A DNA stretch of 64,000 nucleotides, from positions 29,766 to 93,765 of the forward strand of contig JAHXIV010000016.1 in the NCBI GenBank assembly GCA_025655455.1, read 5' to 3'. The DNA comes from a gamma proteobacterium symbiont of Taylorina sp. Lineage in GTDB: Bacteria > Pseudomonadota > Gammaproteobacteria > GRL18. The notes under the pieces are model-generated. The model was not told where the DNA came from. It did no database searches and saw only the letters and a program-made list of their open reading frames with translations. Every line of letters begins with the position of its first letter. Within the stretch, counting starts at the first letter, position 1. Position numbers and translations under genes: made by a program. Shown in pieces: positions 1-8,738 of this stretch.

Positions 1-284
1 TTTTTATCAATAAAGATCACTGCATCACTATGTGCCATATAACCATTGAGCATACTGCGCAGCACATTGGTTTTTATTTTTTCACTCAGGTCTTTAGGTT
101 GTGCCTTAAAGGCCTCATTATGATCCCATGAGTTTCTGATTTGTACCAGTGAAGCCAAAATACCGGAGGTCGGCGTGACATGAAAAGCTGGATTTTGTCC
201 GAGGATGTTCATAAATAAAGTAGAACCACTACGCGGCAGACCTGAGACAAAAATAATCGGCTTGTTTACTTTAATATCACCCAT
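1..284 (-). CDS. Sulfotransferase family protein (N-terminal part)
   Basis: Only the first 94 codons lie in the window; the gene continues past the left edge. The N-terminus carries the P-loop SGLPRSGSTLF (residues 14-24), the 5'-phosphosulfate-binding loop of PAPS-dependent sulfotransferases, followed by an alpha-helical stretch typical of the family. The family transfers a sulfuryl group from PAPS to a hydroxyl or amine of a carbohydrate, lipid or peptide; the acceptor cannot be predicted. The start is the ATG at 282-284. It diverges from the Stealth-like gene at 361, so the two may share a promoter region and both act on surface glycans, which is an inference from position. Confidence 0.8.
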   Translation of the reverse strand, partial: MGDIKVNKPIIFVSGLPRSGSTLFMNILGQNPAFHVTPTSGILASLVQIRNSWDHNEAFKAQPKDLSEKIKTNVLRSMLNGYMAHSDAVIFIDK

Positions 285-360
285 GGTATGATTCTTTCTA
301 TTACATACTAACTAATAGCCTAATTCTACTATAAATTTTTCAATTTTACAATTTTACAAA

Positions 361-1095
361 ATGAATATATTAATCCCCTGGAAGCCGTCAAAATGGCAGG
401 AAATTGTTTTTTGTATCCGTTCAATACGGCGTAATTATCAGGATTTGGCAGAAATTATCATTATTTCTGAAAGCAATCCTGAGATTCCCGATACTCTTCA
501 TTTTCCTTATCCTGATATTACAGCAGCAGAAGCTTCTGATTACCGGCTTCGGGAACAGCATATTAACCAAAAAATTATTAGCTGTGCTGCTCAATCAGGG
601 CTAAAAGAATTTATTGTGCAGGGAGACGATCAATATTGGTTAAAACCAATCAATGACGACTTTTTCAGACAGCCGCAGCCCTGGTTAAATCATGCAACGA
701 TTGAGCAGATTAATAATCGAAAAACACAGCTTTTAAAAGTAAAACAGGGATACTGGCATTGGGAACACTGTCTGATTGACACCTTACTTTGCCTGGAAAA
801 AAATAACCAACCCTATATTAATTATACCGCCCATATGCCTATTCATTTAAGCATTGAAGAACTGGAAACAGCCAGAGATTTTTTTGGCGGCTGGAGCTTT
901 CAACTGGAGTCAGGAGTCTACAATTTATCACAGCGTAAAACAGGTTTACAGATTGAAACAGGGAAGTTAAGAAAAGGAGTCTATGATAAAGAAACAGATT
1001 TATCTGATATCGATGAGTATTTATTTTTATCCCATGATGATAAAGGTTTAAGTCATCACTTAAAAGATTTTATTATTTCAAGATTCTATGTCTGA
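361..1095 (+). CDS. Stealth-like / glycosyltransferase-fold protein
   Basis: A 244-residue soluble protein without signal peptide or membrane helix. By eye it resembles the Stealth (capsular polysaccharide phosphotransferase) fold: an N-terminal strand-turn with a basic stretch (SIRRNYQ), a GDDQYWLKPI motif at residues 88-97 that matches the family's NDD-type metal/nucleotide site, and an AHMPIHLS motif near residue 157 that matches the conserved H-x-P segment. Family members transfer sugar-1-phosphate to a polysaccharide. The neighbouring sulfotransferase fits a surface-glycan locus. It is shorter than typical Stealth proteins (about 300-350 residues), so it could be a divergent glycosyltransferase instead. 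Confidence 0.5.
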   Translation: MNILIPWKPSKWQEIVFCIRSIRRNYQDLAEIIIISESNPEIPDTLHFPYPDITAAEASDYRLREQHINQKIISCAAQSGLKEFIVQGDDQYWLKPINDDFFRQPQPWLNHATIEQINNRKTQLLKVKQGYWHWEHCLIDTLLCLEKNNQPYINYTAHMPIHLSIEELETARDFFGGWSFQLESGVYNLSQRKTGLQIETGKLRKGVYDKETDLSDIDEYLFLSHDDKGLSHHLKDFIISRFYV

Positions 1096-1217
1096 GCAGC
1101 ATAGATTTAGAGATATTAAATTTCTACATAATGTTCCCACCTGTTAGCTTTTGATATCTTTTTTTTCCATGCTATAGTTATAGCAACTTCTCTTATCTAA
1201 TATAAAATGGTTTTTAT

Positions 1218-1511
1218 ATGAACAAACAAAGAAAGTATGCCAGAGAAAAATATTCATTTTCCGTCGATCTTATCAGCGAAAACTTTACTGAAAATTGCCA
1301 ACTGATCGATATTTCAGTCGGTGGATGTAAAGTTCGTGCATCACATAAAATTGACAAAGGCATTCCCGTTAAGCTCATCATTAAAAAATTTGGTCAGTTA
1401 GAAGGTAAAATTATCTGGAACTCTCATAGAAACATGGGTATCCGTTTCAGTGATGATCCCAATTCCGTAGGTGAATTGCTAATTGCACTCGCAACCTATG
1501 GGCCGGCCTAG
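1218..1511 (+). CDS. PilZ-domain protein (c-di-GMP receptor)
   Basis: A 97-residue single-domain PilZ protein. Both c-di-GMP-binding motifs are visible: RKYAR (RxxxR, residues 5-9) and DISVGG (D/NxSxxG, residues 31-36), followed by the beta-barrel ending GKIIWNSHRNMGIRF. PilZ proteins bind dimeric c-di-GMP and pass the signal to motility, adhesion or secretion partners. Two diguanylate cyclases lie in the same window (36760-38688 and 50289-51608). Upstream (1140-1217) is non-coding and AT-rich with room for a promoter. The next gene starts 60 bp downstream, and a 17-nt dispersed repeat lies directly after the stop. Confidence 0.88.
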   Translation: MNKQRKYAREKYSFSVDLISENFTENCQLIDISVGGCKVRASHKIDKGIPVKLIIKKFGQLEGKIIWNSHRNMGIRFSDDPNSVGELLIALATYGPA

Positions 1512-1528
1512 TGAGAGCCTTCCGCCAA
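1512..1528 (+). repeat. Dispersed 17-nt repeat, copy 1
   Basis: TGAGAGCCTTCCGCCAA immediately follows the PilZ stop codon. It matches the reverse complement of 7304-7320 at 16 of 17 positions and 34216-34232 at about 15 of 17. All three copies are intergenic. Role unknown. Confidence 0.6.
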
Positions 1529-1571
1529 ATGAAATTTTCTACTATTATTTTGCTAACCTATAAAAGCAAAT

Positions 1572-2141
1572 ATGGCAGTGGTCAATTTCATGTTTGATAA
1601 AGCCAATCCAATGAAAAATAAACAAAACCTTGAACTTCATCAGGAAATAAAACTGCTGAAAGAGACAATAGCAGCAATGAGAGATTCATTTCAGCAGGAA
1701 AAATTATTACAGGACAAGAACAGCAAAGAAAATCAGATCCAATCACGTAATAATATTCAACAGCTTGAACAGCAAATCATTCAAATGCGCCTGACCAATG
1801 AGGCACTTGAAATTTCAAAGGATGATATGGTGCAAAGTGCAATAAAAGATCTCAGTAATGAAAACCTTCAGTTGAAAAAACTGGTTACAAAAATGCGTGA
1901 TTCTCATGAAAGCATTGAATTATCAAAGACAGAGTCAATCCAGAGTGCTATTACACAATTGAGCAATGAAAACCATCAGCTAAAAGAAACAATTTATAAT
2001 ATGCATAACCAGATTGATGAACTGGTTTTTTCCCAGGAAAAAGAACTAAGCAGTAAAAATCTCTTTTATAAAGATGAAAAAGAACAATTACAGCAAACCA
2101 TTTATCAGATGAGATTAGAACTGGATAAACTCAGTAACTAA
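1572..2141 (+). CDS. Coiled-coil protein with two 36-residue repeats
   Basis: A 189-residue, highly charged, almost fully helical protein rich in Q, E, K and N. Residues 73-108 and 109-144 form a tandem repeat of exactly 36 residues, each with an SKxxxxQSAIxxLSNENxQLK core and ending in a Lys/Tyr-x-Met. No catalytic motif, signal peptide or membrane segment is seen. It ends 25 bp before the ATG of the GAF-cyclase gene, so the two are probably co-transcribed and the protein could scaffold or regulate the cyclase; that is inference. The start is uncertain: ATGs at 1572, 1590 and 1611 are all in frame and none has a strong Shine-Dalgarno sequence. Confidence 0.6.
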   Translation: MAVVNFMFDKANPMKNKQNLELHQEIKLLKETIAAMRDSFQQEKLLQDKNSKENQIQSRNNIQQLEQQIIQMRLTNEALEISKDDMVQSAIKDLSNENLQLKKLVTKMRDSHESIELSKTESIQSAITQLSNENHQLKETIYNMHNQIDELVFSQEKELSSKNLFYKDEKEQLQQTIYQMRLELDKLSN

Positions 2142-2166
2142 CCAATTGGAAAGGCAGCTATTAATA

Positions 2167-4419
2167 ATGGAATTACCCTATCAGAATTTAGAACAATCAG
2201 AACTGTTTTTACAGGTTTCAAAAAAAGTGGCCTGTTTTAAAAATTTAAAAGAACAACGTGATATTTTTGTAAAAATTGTTATGGAAATATTCAATATCGA
2301 AACAGCCAGTATTTTTTTAAATGACAAAAGCAGCAATGAACTCTACACCAGTCTGGATTATAACAACAAGACTCATGAATTACGTTTTTTAAATACAGAA
2401 GGAATTGCCGGACAAGTATTTACTTCCAATGAGAATCTGATTGTTAATAATGTTTCTACTGATCAGCGTTTTAATCCTGCTATTGATAAAAAAACCGGAT
2501 TTACAACCCACTCCATTCTCTGTATGCCTATTCGCACACCGGGTGAAGAGGTGATAGGGGTTGTGGAGCTGATCAATAAAATTGATGGTGATTTTAACAA
2601 TAACGATGTGCAGTTATTAGAAGGCATTGTGTCACAGGTCGCCATTTCTCTGCAAGGCGCTATAACCGTTGAAACACTCAGTGCTACGCGGCGTAAGGAA
2701 ATGGACTTTCTGGATGTTGTTATTAATATGACTTCAGAGTTAAATCTGGGTAATTTATTACAAAAAGTAATGAGTGAAGCCGTTGATATGCTTAGTGCAG
2801 AGCGATCCACTCTGTTTTTAAACGATGAAAAAACCAATGAGCTATTTGCTCGCGTTGCCCAGGGGTCAGGTATTGGAGAAATACGCTTTCCCAATACGAT
2901 TGGTATTGCAGGCACTGTTTTTCAAACCAGTCAGACCATTAATATCCCCTATGCCTATGCTGATCTGAGATTCAATCCGGCATTTGATAAACAAACCGGT
3001 TATTTTACCCGTTCCATCCTCTGTGTTCCTCTTATTAATATGGACGGAAAATGTATTGGTGTCACCCAGATACTGAACAAGCATGGCGGTCCTTTTACAG
3101 AAGAAGATGAATCCCGTCTCAGAGCATTTACTGCACAAATTGCCATCGCACTTGAAAATGCCAAATTATTTGATGATGTACAAAACATGCGTAATTACAA
3201 TGAGAGTATATTAGAGAGCATGTCTTCCGGTGTTTTAACCATTGATGATAATGGTACTATTATTACTTGTAATGCAGCCGGATTAAGAATATTACAGGGC
3301 ACTCAGCAAATAATTTTGGGCAGTGATGTAAACGAGATTTTTCAGCTGAATAATCACTGGATAATTGACAAGATTGAAAAGGTTGAAGAAACCCAGCAGG
3401 CAGACATCACCATGGACGGTTTACTGGAGTTTGATTCACCTTATGAAAATCTTTCCGTCAATGTCACTGTTTATCCATTGATCAGTATCGATGATGAAAA
3501 GCTGGGTTATATGCTGATGCTGGAAGATATCAGTGTCGAAAAACGCACCAAGGCTACCATGGCCAGATATATGGATCCGGTATTAGCTGATCAACTGCTT
3601 GAGTCAGGCACCAATGTGCTAGGTGGGTCAAGTATTGAGTCTACGGTACTTTTTTCTGATATTCGTGGTTTTACAACGATTACTGAACAATTGGGTGCGC
3701 AGGGTACTGTATCACTTTTAAATGAATATTTTACCATTATGGTCGATTGTATTGAACAGAATAATGGTATGCTGGATAAGTTTATCGGGGATGCTATTAT
3801 GGCAGTATTTGGTATACCAAAGCCCCATGAAGATGATCCTGATCGTGCTCTGAAAACTGCAATTTCCATGTTACGCCGACTGGAAGAGTGGAATATTACA
3901 CGTATTGCCCAGAAAAAACCAGCCATTGATATCGGTATTGGTTTAAATACCGGATACGTTGTTTCAGGCAATATCGGCTCACCCAACAGGATGGATTATA
4001 CCATTATCGGGGATGGCGTTAATCTGGCCGCCCGTCTTGAAAGTGCCTGTAAGCAATACAATGCAAAAATCCTCATCAGTGAAAATACCAAAACTCAACT
4101 ACAGGGTTCATATCGACTACGCAGCGTTGATGATGTCATTGTTAAAGGTAAAACAAAACCCGTTGAAGTGTTTGAAGTGCTGGATTTTTACAGCGATGCA
4201 CAAATCCCTCACATGATGGAGGTCATCGGTTATTTTCAGGAAGCCAGAAAAAACTATAAAAATCAACAATGGGAACAATCCATATCATTATTTAACAAGG
4301 TATTGAAAATCTGCCCGTCCGATCAACTCTCTGACCAGTATATTAAGCGCTGTCTGGCTATGCAGAAAGAGGATCCAAAAGAAGACTGGGATGGCGTCTG
4401 GACTATGACGTCTAAATAA
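2167..4419 (+). CDS. GAF-GAF-PAS class III adenylate/guanylate cyclase
   Basis: Soluble sensor cyclase of about 750 residues. Domains in order: GAF (about 10-160), GAF (about 180-335), a PAS-like segment (about 350-460), class III cyclase homology domain (about 485-650) and a helical TPR-like tail. The catalytic core shows both metal aspartates (LFSDIRGFT and KFIGDAIMAVFG) and the DYTIIGDGVNLAARLE segment; the Lys before FIGD and the Asp-Tyr-Thr pattern favour ATP as substrate, hence cAMP. I chose ATG 2167 because GAAAGG lies 12 nt upstream; an in-frame TTG at 2146 would add 7 residues. A Crp/Fnr protein is encoded at 26.5 kb, but nothing shows it binds cAMP. The 3' end overlaps the convergent phosphatase gene by 8 bp. 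Confidence 0.85.
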   Translation: MELPYQNLEQSELFLQVSKKVACFKNLKEQRDIFVKIVMEIFNIETASIFLNDKSSNELYTSLDYNNKTHELRFLNTEGIAGQVFTSNENLIVNNVSTDQRFNPAIDKKTGFTTHSILCMPIRTPGEEVIGVVELINKIDGDFNNNDVQLLEGIVSQVAISLQGAITVETLSATRRKEMDFLDVVINMTSELNLGNLLQKVMSEAVDMLSAERSTLFLNDEKTNELFARVAQGSGIGEIRFPNTIGIAGTVFQTSQTINIPYAYADLRFNPAFDKQTGYFTRSILCVPLINMDGKCIGVTQILNKHGGPFTEEDESRLRAFTAQIAIALENAKLFDDVQNMRNYNESILESMSSGVLTIDDNGTIITCNAAGLRILQGTQQIILGSDVNEIFQLNNHWIIDKIEKVEETQQADITMDGLLEFDSPYENLSVNVTVYPLISIDDEKLGYMLMLEDISVEKRTKATMARYMDPVLADQLLESGTNVLGGSSIESTVLFSDIRGFTTITEQLGAQGTVSLLNEYFTIMVDCIEQNNGMLDKFIGDAIMAVFGIPKPHEDDPDRALKTAISMLRRLEEWNITRIAQKKPAIDIGIGLNTGYVVSGNIGSPNRMDYTIIGDGVNLAARLESACKQYNAKILISENTKTQLQGSYRLRSVDDVIVKGKTKPVEVFEVLDFYSDAQIPHMMEVIGYFQEARKNYKNQQWEQSISLFNKVLKICPSDQLSDQYIKRCLAMQKEDPKEDWDGVWTMTSK

Positions 4420-4993
4420 TTTGCCCATTAATCATTTTAAGAACCGGACCCGAATGCTTTGTAATTTCAATGCGGCTGATTTTGCCATTAGCAATGGATA
4501 TTTTATACAAACCCATCAGTTCACTATAAAGAATATGAGTAATAATGGCACGAATTACGCCCGAGTGAGCTACAATTAACAGGTGTTTACCATGATGTTC
4601 TTTTAACAGAGATTTCCAGCTTTGTACGACACGATTAATAAAATCTTCCAGCGGTTCACTACCCGCAGGACGATTATTAATGGGATCATGATAAAAAGCA
4701 GTAAATTCCTTTACATCAATCTCCTCTGCATTCTTTCCTTCCCAGGCACCAAAGCCGACCTCTTTGAGATCATCAATAAGTTGTAAAGGGATGTTATGCT
4801 TGCGGCTCACTTCCTGTGCAAAATCATGACAGCGGATCATCGGTGAGCTGATAATTTGATCCCATTGATCATAGTCACCCACAGAATCACGCATTTGCTG
4901 CCAGCCTTCTTCTGATAAGGGATGATCGATATTATGACCGCGGTACATCTTACCGCCAATAGGAGCACCATGTCGTATCAGATCAATAATCAT
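4412..4993 (-). CDS. Histidine phosphatase family protein (phosphoglycerate mutase-like)
   Basis: A 193-residue histidine phosphatase. The catalytic RHG appears as DLIRHGAPI (His about residue 8), and the second catalytic His is in IVAHSGVIRA (near residue 143). Size and the family pattern fit CobC/PhoE-like broad phosphatases acting on small phosphoesters. It is last in the cbb operon: only 1 nt separates its ATG from the cbbO stop, which suggests translational coupling. A role in removing inhibitory sugar phosphates, as CbbY-type phosphatases do for RuBisCO, is tempting but only inferred from position; CbbY itself belongs to another (HAD) family. Confidence 0.82.
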   Translation of the reverse strand: MIIDLIRHGAPIGGKMYRGHNIDHPLSEEGWQQMRDSVGDYDQWDQIISSPMIRCHDFAQEVSRKHNIPLQLIDDLKEVGFGAWEGKNAEEIDVKEFTAFYHDPINNRPAGSEPLEDFINRVVQSWKSLLKEHHGKHLLIVAHSGVIRAIITHILYSELMGLYKISIANGKISRIEITKHSGPVLKMINGQII

Positions 4994-4994
4994 C

Positions 4995-7268
4995 TTATTT
5001 TGTCAATGCCATAAACAGTTTAGGTAATTTTTCAGGTAATTGAGCCACTTTATCAATCACCATATATTGCTGACCGAAGATATCCTGTACATATTCATCC
5101 GCATGCGGATCCAGATTAATACAATAGGTATAAATACCGTCCTGATCCAGTTCCTGAACCGCCTTATGAGCATCCTGAATCAATAGTTTAGGATCAGAGA
5201 CATCAATATCAGCAGGTTCACCATCCGTCAGCACTAACAAAATCTTTTTCTCACTTTTCTGATTTCCCAGATAGTGTGCTGCATGACGCAATGCTGCCCC
5301 CATACGGGTTGAGTAACCTGCCTCTATGGCTGCTAAACGAGATTTAACTTCATCATCCCAATGTTCACTATAACCCTTAATATGCTGATAACGAACTTCA
5401 TGGCGCGTATTGGAAGAAAAACCGGCGATGGCAAATTTATCACCCAGATGTTCAATTGCATAGGATAAAAGAGCTACTGCTTCCTGACTTAATTGTAGAA
5501 TTGTCTGCTCACTTCCCGCAGGCTTTTCATTTAACGATTGGGATAAATCCAGTAACAGCATAACAGCAATATCACGTCCATCATGTTTGTGGCTCATATT
5601 AATGCGGGGATCAGGATTGGCACCACTTTTATAATCAATTAAAGAACGAATTGCCGTATCTAAATCAAGCTCGCTACCGTCTTCCTGATAGCGAATACGC
5701 ACATAGTGCTGTGGTTTCAACAAATCCAATAACTGCTTTAATTGCTTTGCCAGTATGGCATGCTTATCTAATAAGGCATCAATATCAGCAGCATTGCCCG
5801 GTGGATGCAGTGTTTCATACAAACTGACCCAGTCAGGTCGATATGATTTAGTACTATAATCCCATTCATGATAATGTCTGGGCGGCAGGCCACTATCTTC
5901 CTCATCCTCTTCTTTTTTAGATTGCTGTTTACGATCCTCAAACATATCCTCATCATCACTGAGCTCAATATAGATCCAGAGGTGACGATTTTCGTCACGA
6001 TAGTCTATTTCCGTATCTTTAAAGTACATCTTTGCTAATTGATCGGTTTGGCGGCGTGTTTTTGCGATAAAAGAAATAGCAATAGAGGCCATCTCTGAAG
6101 TGCTGGATTCTCCCTCATGCATAGCGGCAAAGAAACGCTCGCGGCATTCCAATATATCGGCATTAGCATAACCATGATCAGGGTTTAAAATAGCATATGA
6201 GAGCATCGCTAAACGATGGCGAATACAAGACTCTACTTCATTATCACAGTCATCCTCGATGGGACGGGGGTGTAAGGAAATATAAATTGAACGCAGACCA
6301 GGATAGATGCGCATGGCCAGCAATTCCACTCGTGAATCTTCCAGTGCTTCAATTGCAACGCGTTGAAAAGGACTGAAATTATCGGCGATAATGGGGGTCG
6401 ACCAGCGCTTATGAGCAACGATATGCGAAAGAATCGCACGGTAACGATCAATGCCTTTGGTGAGCACTTTTTTTGTCTTATCCATCTTGTCGTCTAAAAC
6501 ATCTGGAACACGCACCCCTAATTTATCAAAATAGGGAACCGGTTTACGCAACTCATCAAAACCGGTGGAATAAGGGATCATGTAGAATTTTGCATTCCAT
6601 AAGGCTTTGAGATATAAACCAAGTTTTCGTTCATTATCAATAAATAATGTACCATGACGTTCACGCTGTAAAATGGCTTTACTGTCAGCAGATTGCAGAG
6701 AAAAATAATTTTCCTGGCGCTCTGGATGATCAGGATAATTACGCACACCATAATCAACCCAATTCTGCAGACCTTCAAGAGATAGCTGATTCAGTAAATA
6801 AGGTACATTAGCTAATAATAAGGGCAAACCAGGGCTGGGAAAAGTGGTATGATGACCATGAATCGACCCCGTGGTTTTTTCTGCCAAATCAAATAACATA
6901 TCAATATATTTCTGAAATAATTCCTCGCTTCCCAACCGCCGGGCAGCTTCAGCAACAGAGTTTAAAAACGGAGGAATTGAATTTCCATTAGGCGAACGCG
7001 ATAATTCCCATACAGCATTAGAAACAGTTTCTAAACAGCCTTCACCTAATATTTTGGCTACCTGCGGCATTTCTTCAAGATAGACCAGTACCGGTTCAAA
7101 ACCACGGCCAATCATACAAACTAAAGAAGCACCTTTGAGATACTCTTTAATTCCCTGATCTGATAAAGATGAAAATGCTTCCAGCATACAGTCATCAAAG
7201 GTATCATCGAGTTGTTTAAAGCTGCACTTTAGTTGACTACGATATTGTTCTAATTGTTCTTGATCCAT
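4995..7268 (-). CDS. cbbO: CbbO-type VWA protein, RuBisCO activase adaptor
   Basis: A 757-residue protein of the CbbO/NorD family. A long helical N-terminal region precedes an acidic linker (about residues 440-460) and a C-terminal von Willebrand A domain with the MIDAS motif LLLDLSQSLN (DxSxS, near residue 570) and the second metal segment VLTDGEPADID. In characterised chemoautotrophs CbbO binds RuBisCO through the MIDAS and works with the CbbQ AAA+ hexamer to release inhibitory sugar phosphates from active sites. Here cbbQ lies just upstream, separated by a small unknown gene, and cbbM lies before that, so the activase probably serves the form II enzyme. ATG start at 7266-7268. Confidence 0.92.
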   Translation of the reverse strand: MDQEQLEQYRSQLKCSFKQLDDTFDDCMLEAFSSLSDQGIKEYLKGASLVCMIGRGFEPVLVYLEEMPQVAKILGEGCLETVSNAVWELSRSPNGNSIPPFLNSVAEAARRLGSEELFQKYIDMLFDLAEKTTGSIHGHHTTFPSPGLPLLLANVPYLLNQLSLEGLQNWVDYGVRNYPDHPERQENYFSLQSADSKAILQRERHGTLFIDNERKLGLYLKALWNAKFYMIPYSTGFDELRKPVPYFDKLGVRVPDVLDDKMDKTKKVLTKGIDRYRAILSHIVAHKRWSTPIIADNFSPFQRVAIEALEDSRVELLAMRIYPGLRSIYISLHPRPIEDDCDNEVESCIRHRLAMLSYAILNPDHGYANADILECRERFFAAMHEGESSTSEMASIAISFIAKTRRQTDQLAKMYFKDTEIDYRDENRHLWIYIELSDDEDMFEDRKQQSKKEEDEEDSGLPPRHYHEWDYSTKSYRPDWVSLYETLHPPGNAADIDALLDKHAILAKQLKQLLDLLKPQHYVRIRYQEDGSELDLDTAIRSLIDYKSGANPDPRINMSHKHDGRDIAVMLLLDLSQSLNEKPAGSEQTILQLSQEAVALLSYAIEHLGDKFAIAGFSSNTRHEVRYQHIKGYSEHWDDEVKSRLAAIEAGYSTRMGAALRHAAHYLGNQKSEKKILLVLTDGEPADIDVSDPKLLIQDAHKAVQELDQDGIYTYCINLDPHADEYVQDIFGQQYMVIDKVAQLPEKLPKLFMALTK

Positions 7269-7303
7269 GCTATGTTATCCAAATATTTCTTAACTATTTA
7301 TTA

Positions 7304-7320
7304 TTGGCTGAAGGCTCTCA
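7304..7320 (-). repeat. Dispersed 17-nt repeat, copy 2
   Basis: On the minus strand this reads TGAGAGCCTTCAGCCAA, 16/17 identical to 1512-1528. It lies between the small cbb-operon gene and cbbO, next to the TGTCCGAGAATAG repeat. Confidence 0.6.
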
Positions 7321-7328
7321 GCTATTAC

Positions 7329-7736
7329 CTAGGAGCTTGTCCGAGAATAGGAGCCTAGTTCATATGCCTGAAATAACGCATTTTTAAGTGCTTGATTATC
7401 AGAAAAGTCAGCGATATCCATTTCATTTTTTGCAATATGAAGCAGCTGTTCAACAAGCTTATTTTCTTTCCACTGCTTTACATAACTGAGCATATTAAAA
7501 GAATCATCCTGTGTATATGCTATTGCCAGACCTTGAGGATTGCGAAAAAAAACATCACTGGATTCCATTATTTCATACAAATATGAATAGCAGTCAATTT
7601 CATGCTTGTTGGCAATCAGACGGTGAAAAGAGGTCGCTTCTTTCTGCTGGATATAAACATCCAGATCAATAGTAATTTCAGGCGTATAATGTTTGCCCTG
7701 AAAAGAAAAATCAACACTCACATCAATGCTGTTCAT
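7329..7736 (-). CDS. Small unknown protein inside the cbbQ-cbbO operon
   Basis: About 135 residues, mixed alpha/beta, no signal peptide, helix or known motif that I recognise. I start it at ATG 7736, 7 nt after the cbbQ stop; the longer frame to 7772 would overlap cbbQ. Its position between the two activase genes suggests a role in RuBisCO activation or assembly, but nothing in the sequence proves this. The last ten or so codons (ELGSYSRTSS) are encoded by a dispersed DNA repeat, so the natural C-terminus may have been replaced or extended by a repeat insertion. Confidence 0.65.
   Translation of the reverse strand: MNSIDVSVDFSFQGKHYTPEITIDLDVYIQQKEATSFHRLIANKHEIDCYSYLYEIMESSDVFFRNPQGLAIAYTQDDSFNMLSYVKQWKENKLVEQLLHIAKNEMDIADFSDNQALKNALFQAYELGSYSRTSS
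7331..7350 (+). repeat. Dispersed repeat with TGTCCGAGAATAG core, copy A
   Basis: AGGAGCTTGTCCGAGAATAG matches the reverse complement of 50065-50084 at 19 of 20 positions. It lies inside the 3' end of the small cbb-operon gene and is flanked by a CTAGG/CCTAG inverted pair (7329-7333 and 7354-7358). Confidence 0.65.
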
Positions 7737-7743
7737 TTTAACT

Positions 7744-8556
7744 TTATCCACCAAAGACCGCATCAACTGCATGATTCAATGTACTGCGAATATCAGCATC
7801 ATCGGTAATAGGTCTGACCAAAGCCATACGACAAGCATCAGCCTGACTTATTCCCTGATTCATCAGCTGTGCAGCATAAACCATTAAGCGGGTAGAAATA
7901 CCCTCATCAAGACCATGGCCTTTTAAGTTTCTGGCTGATTCTGCAATCTTAACTAATTTAGCAGCAACCTCTAATTCAATATCCGCTTCTTTAGCCACAA
8001 TTTCAGCCTCAGTTTTGGCACTGGGATAATCAAAATCCAGAGCAGTAAAACGCTGCTTGGTAGACTGTTTTAAATCTTTCATCAAACTTTGATAACCCGG
8101 ATTATATGAAATCACCAATTGAAAATCAGGATGGGCATTAATTAGTTCACCCTTTTTATCCAAAGGCAGATTACGACGATGATCCGTTAATGGGTGAATA
8201 ACCACTGTCGTATCCTGACGTGCTTCAACAATTTCATCTAAATAACAAATAGCACCAATACGTGCTGCAATCGTTAAGGGTCCGTCTAACCAACGGGTAC
8301 CATCAGCATCCAGTAAATATCGACCCACCAGATCAGAGGCAGTCATATCTTCATTACAGGCAACTGTAATTAACGGCTTTTGTAATTTCCAGGCCATATG
8401 TTCAATAAAACGGGACTTTCCACAGCCTGTCGGCCCTTTAATCATCACAGGTAATCGACCCTTATAGGCTGCTTCATAAAGAGCAACTTCATTATCTTGT
8501 GCTTGATAAAAAGGCTCATCATTAATTAAGTATTGTTCAGTATTTACATCACTCAT
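7744..8556 (-). CDS. cbbQ: CbbQ-type MoxR AAA+ ATPase, RuBisCO activase motor
   Basis: A 270-residue CbbQ/NirQ/NorQ/GpvN-family AAA+ protein. Visible motifs: Walker A GPTGCGKS (residues 41-48), Walker B ICYLDE (103-108), a sensor-1-like VISYNPGYQ and a C-terminal arginine-rich lid. CbbQ hexamers use ATP to remodel RuBisCO through CbbO. It lies downstream of cbbM and upstream of the small unknown gene and cbbO. Between cbbM and cbbQ are two hairpins, one of terminator type, so cbbQO expression is probably reduced relative to cbbM by partial termination or processing. Confidence 0.93.
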   Translation of the reverse strand: MSDVNTEQYLINDEPFYQAQDNEVALYEAAYKGRLPVMIKGPTGCGKSRFIEHMAWKLQKPLITVACNEDMTASDLVGRYLLDADGTRWLDGPLTIAARIGAICYLDEIVEARQDTTVVIHPLTDHRRNLPLDKKGELINAHPDFQLVISYNPGYQSLMKDLKQSTKQRFTALDFDYPSAKTEAEIVAKEADIELEVAAKLVKIAESARNLKGHGLDEGISTRLMVYAAQLMNQGISQADACRMALVRPITDDADIRSTLNHAVDAVFGG

Positions 8557-8601
8557 ATTTATTTACCTATTGGTTTACGTTGCGTACTACGTGCTTAAAT
8601 C

Positions 8602-8640
8602 ATCTTTGTATACTAATCATTCATCATAGCATACAAAGAT
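8602..8640 (-). promoter_or_regulatory. 10-bp hairpin in the cbbQ leader
   Basis: ATCTTTGTAT (8602-8611) and ATACAAAGAT (8631-8640) are perfect inverted repeats with a 19-nt loop, about 45 nt upstream of the cbbQ start. No T-run follows on either strand. A processing or stability element for the 3' segment of the cbb mRNA is possible; an operator is an alternative. Confidence 0.45.
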
Positions 8641-8668
8641 AATCTATTAGCCTTTCCACTTTCTACGG

Positions 8669-8700
8669 AAAAAAAAAGCCCCTGAAATCAGAGGCTTTTC
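8669..8700 (-). terminator. Rho-independent terminator/attenuator after cbbM
   Basis: Read on the minus strand, GCCTCTGA-TT-TCAGGGGC forms an 8-bp stem with one G-U pair, followed by a run of nine T. It lies 40-70 nt after the cbbM stop, so most cbbM transcripts should end here, with read-through supplying cbbQO. Confidence 0.8.
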
Positions 8701-8738
8701 TTGCGTCCCTCTATAAGAAATAGAGTCTAAATCATTAC

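Noticed and set aside
2463..3986. Several long minus-strand frames inside the GAF-cyclase gene
   Set aside because: They are antisense to clear domain motifs, have no family features and no ribosome-binding sites.
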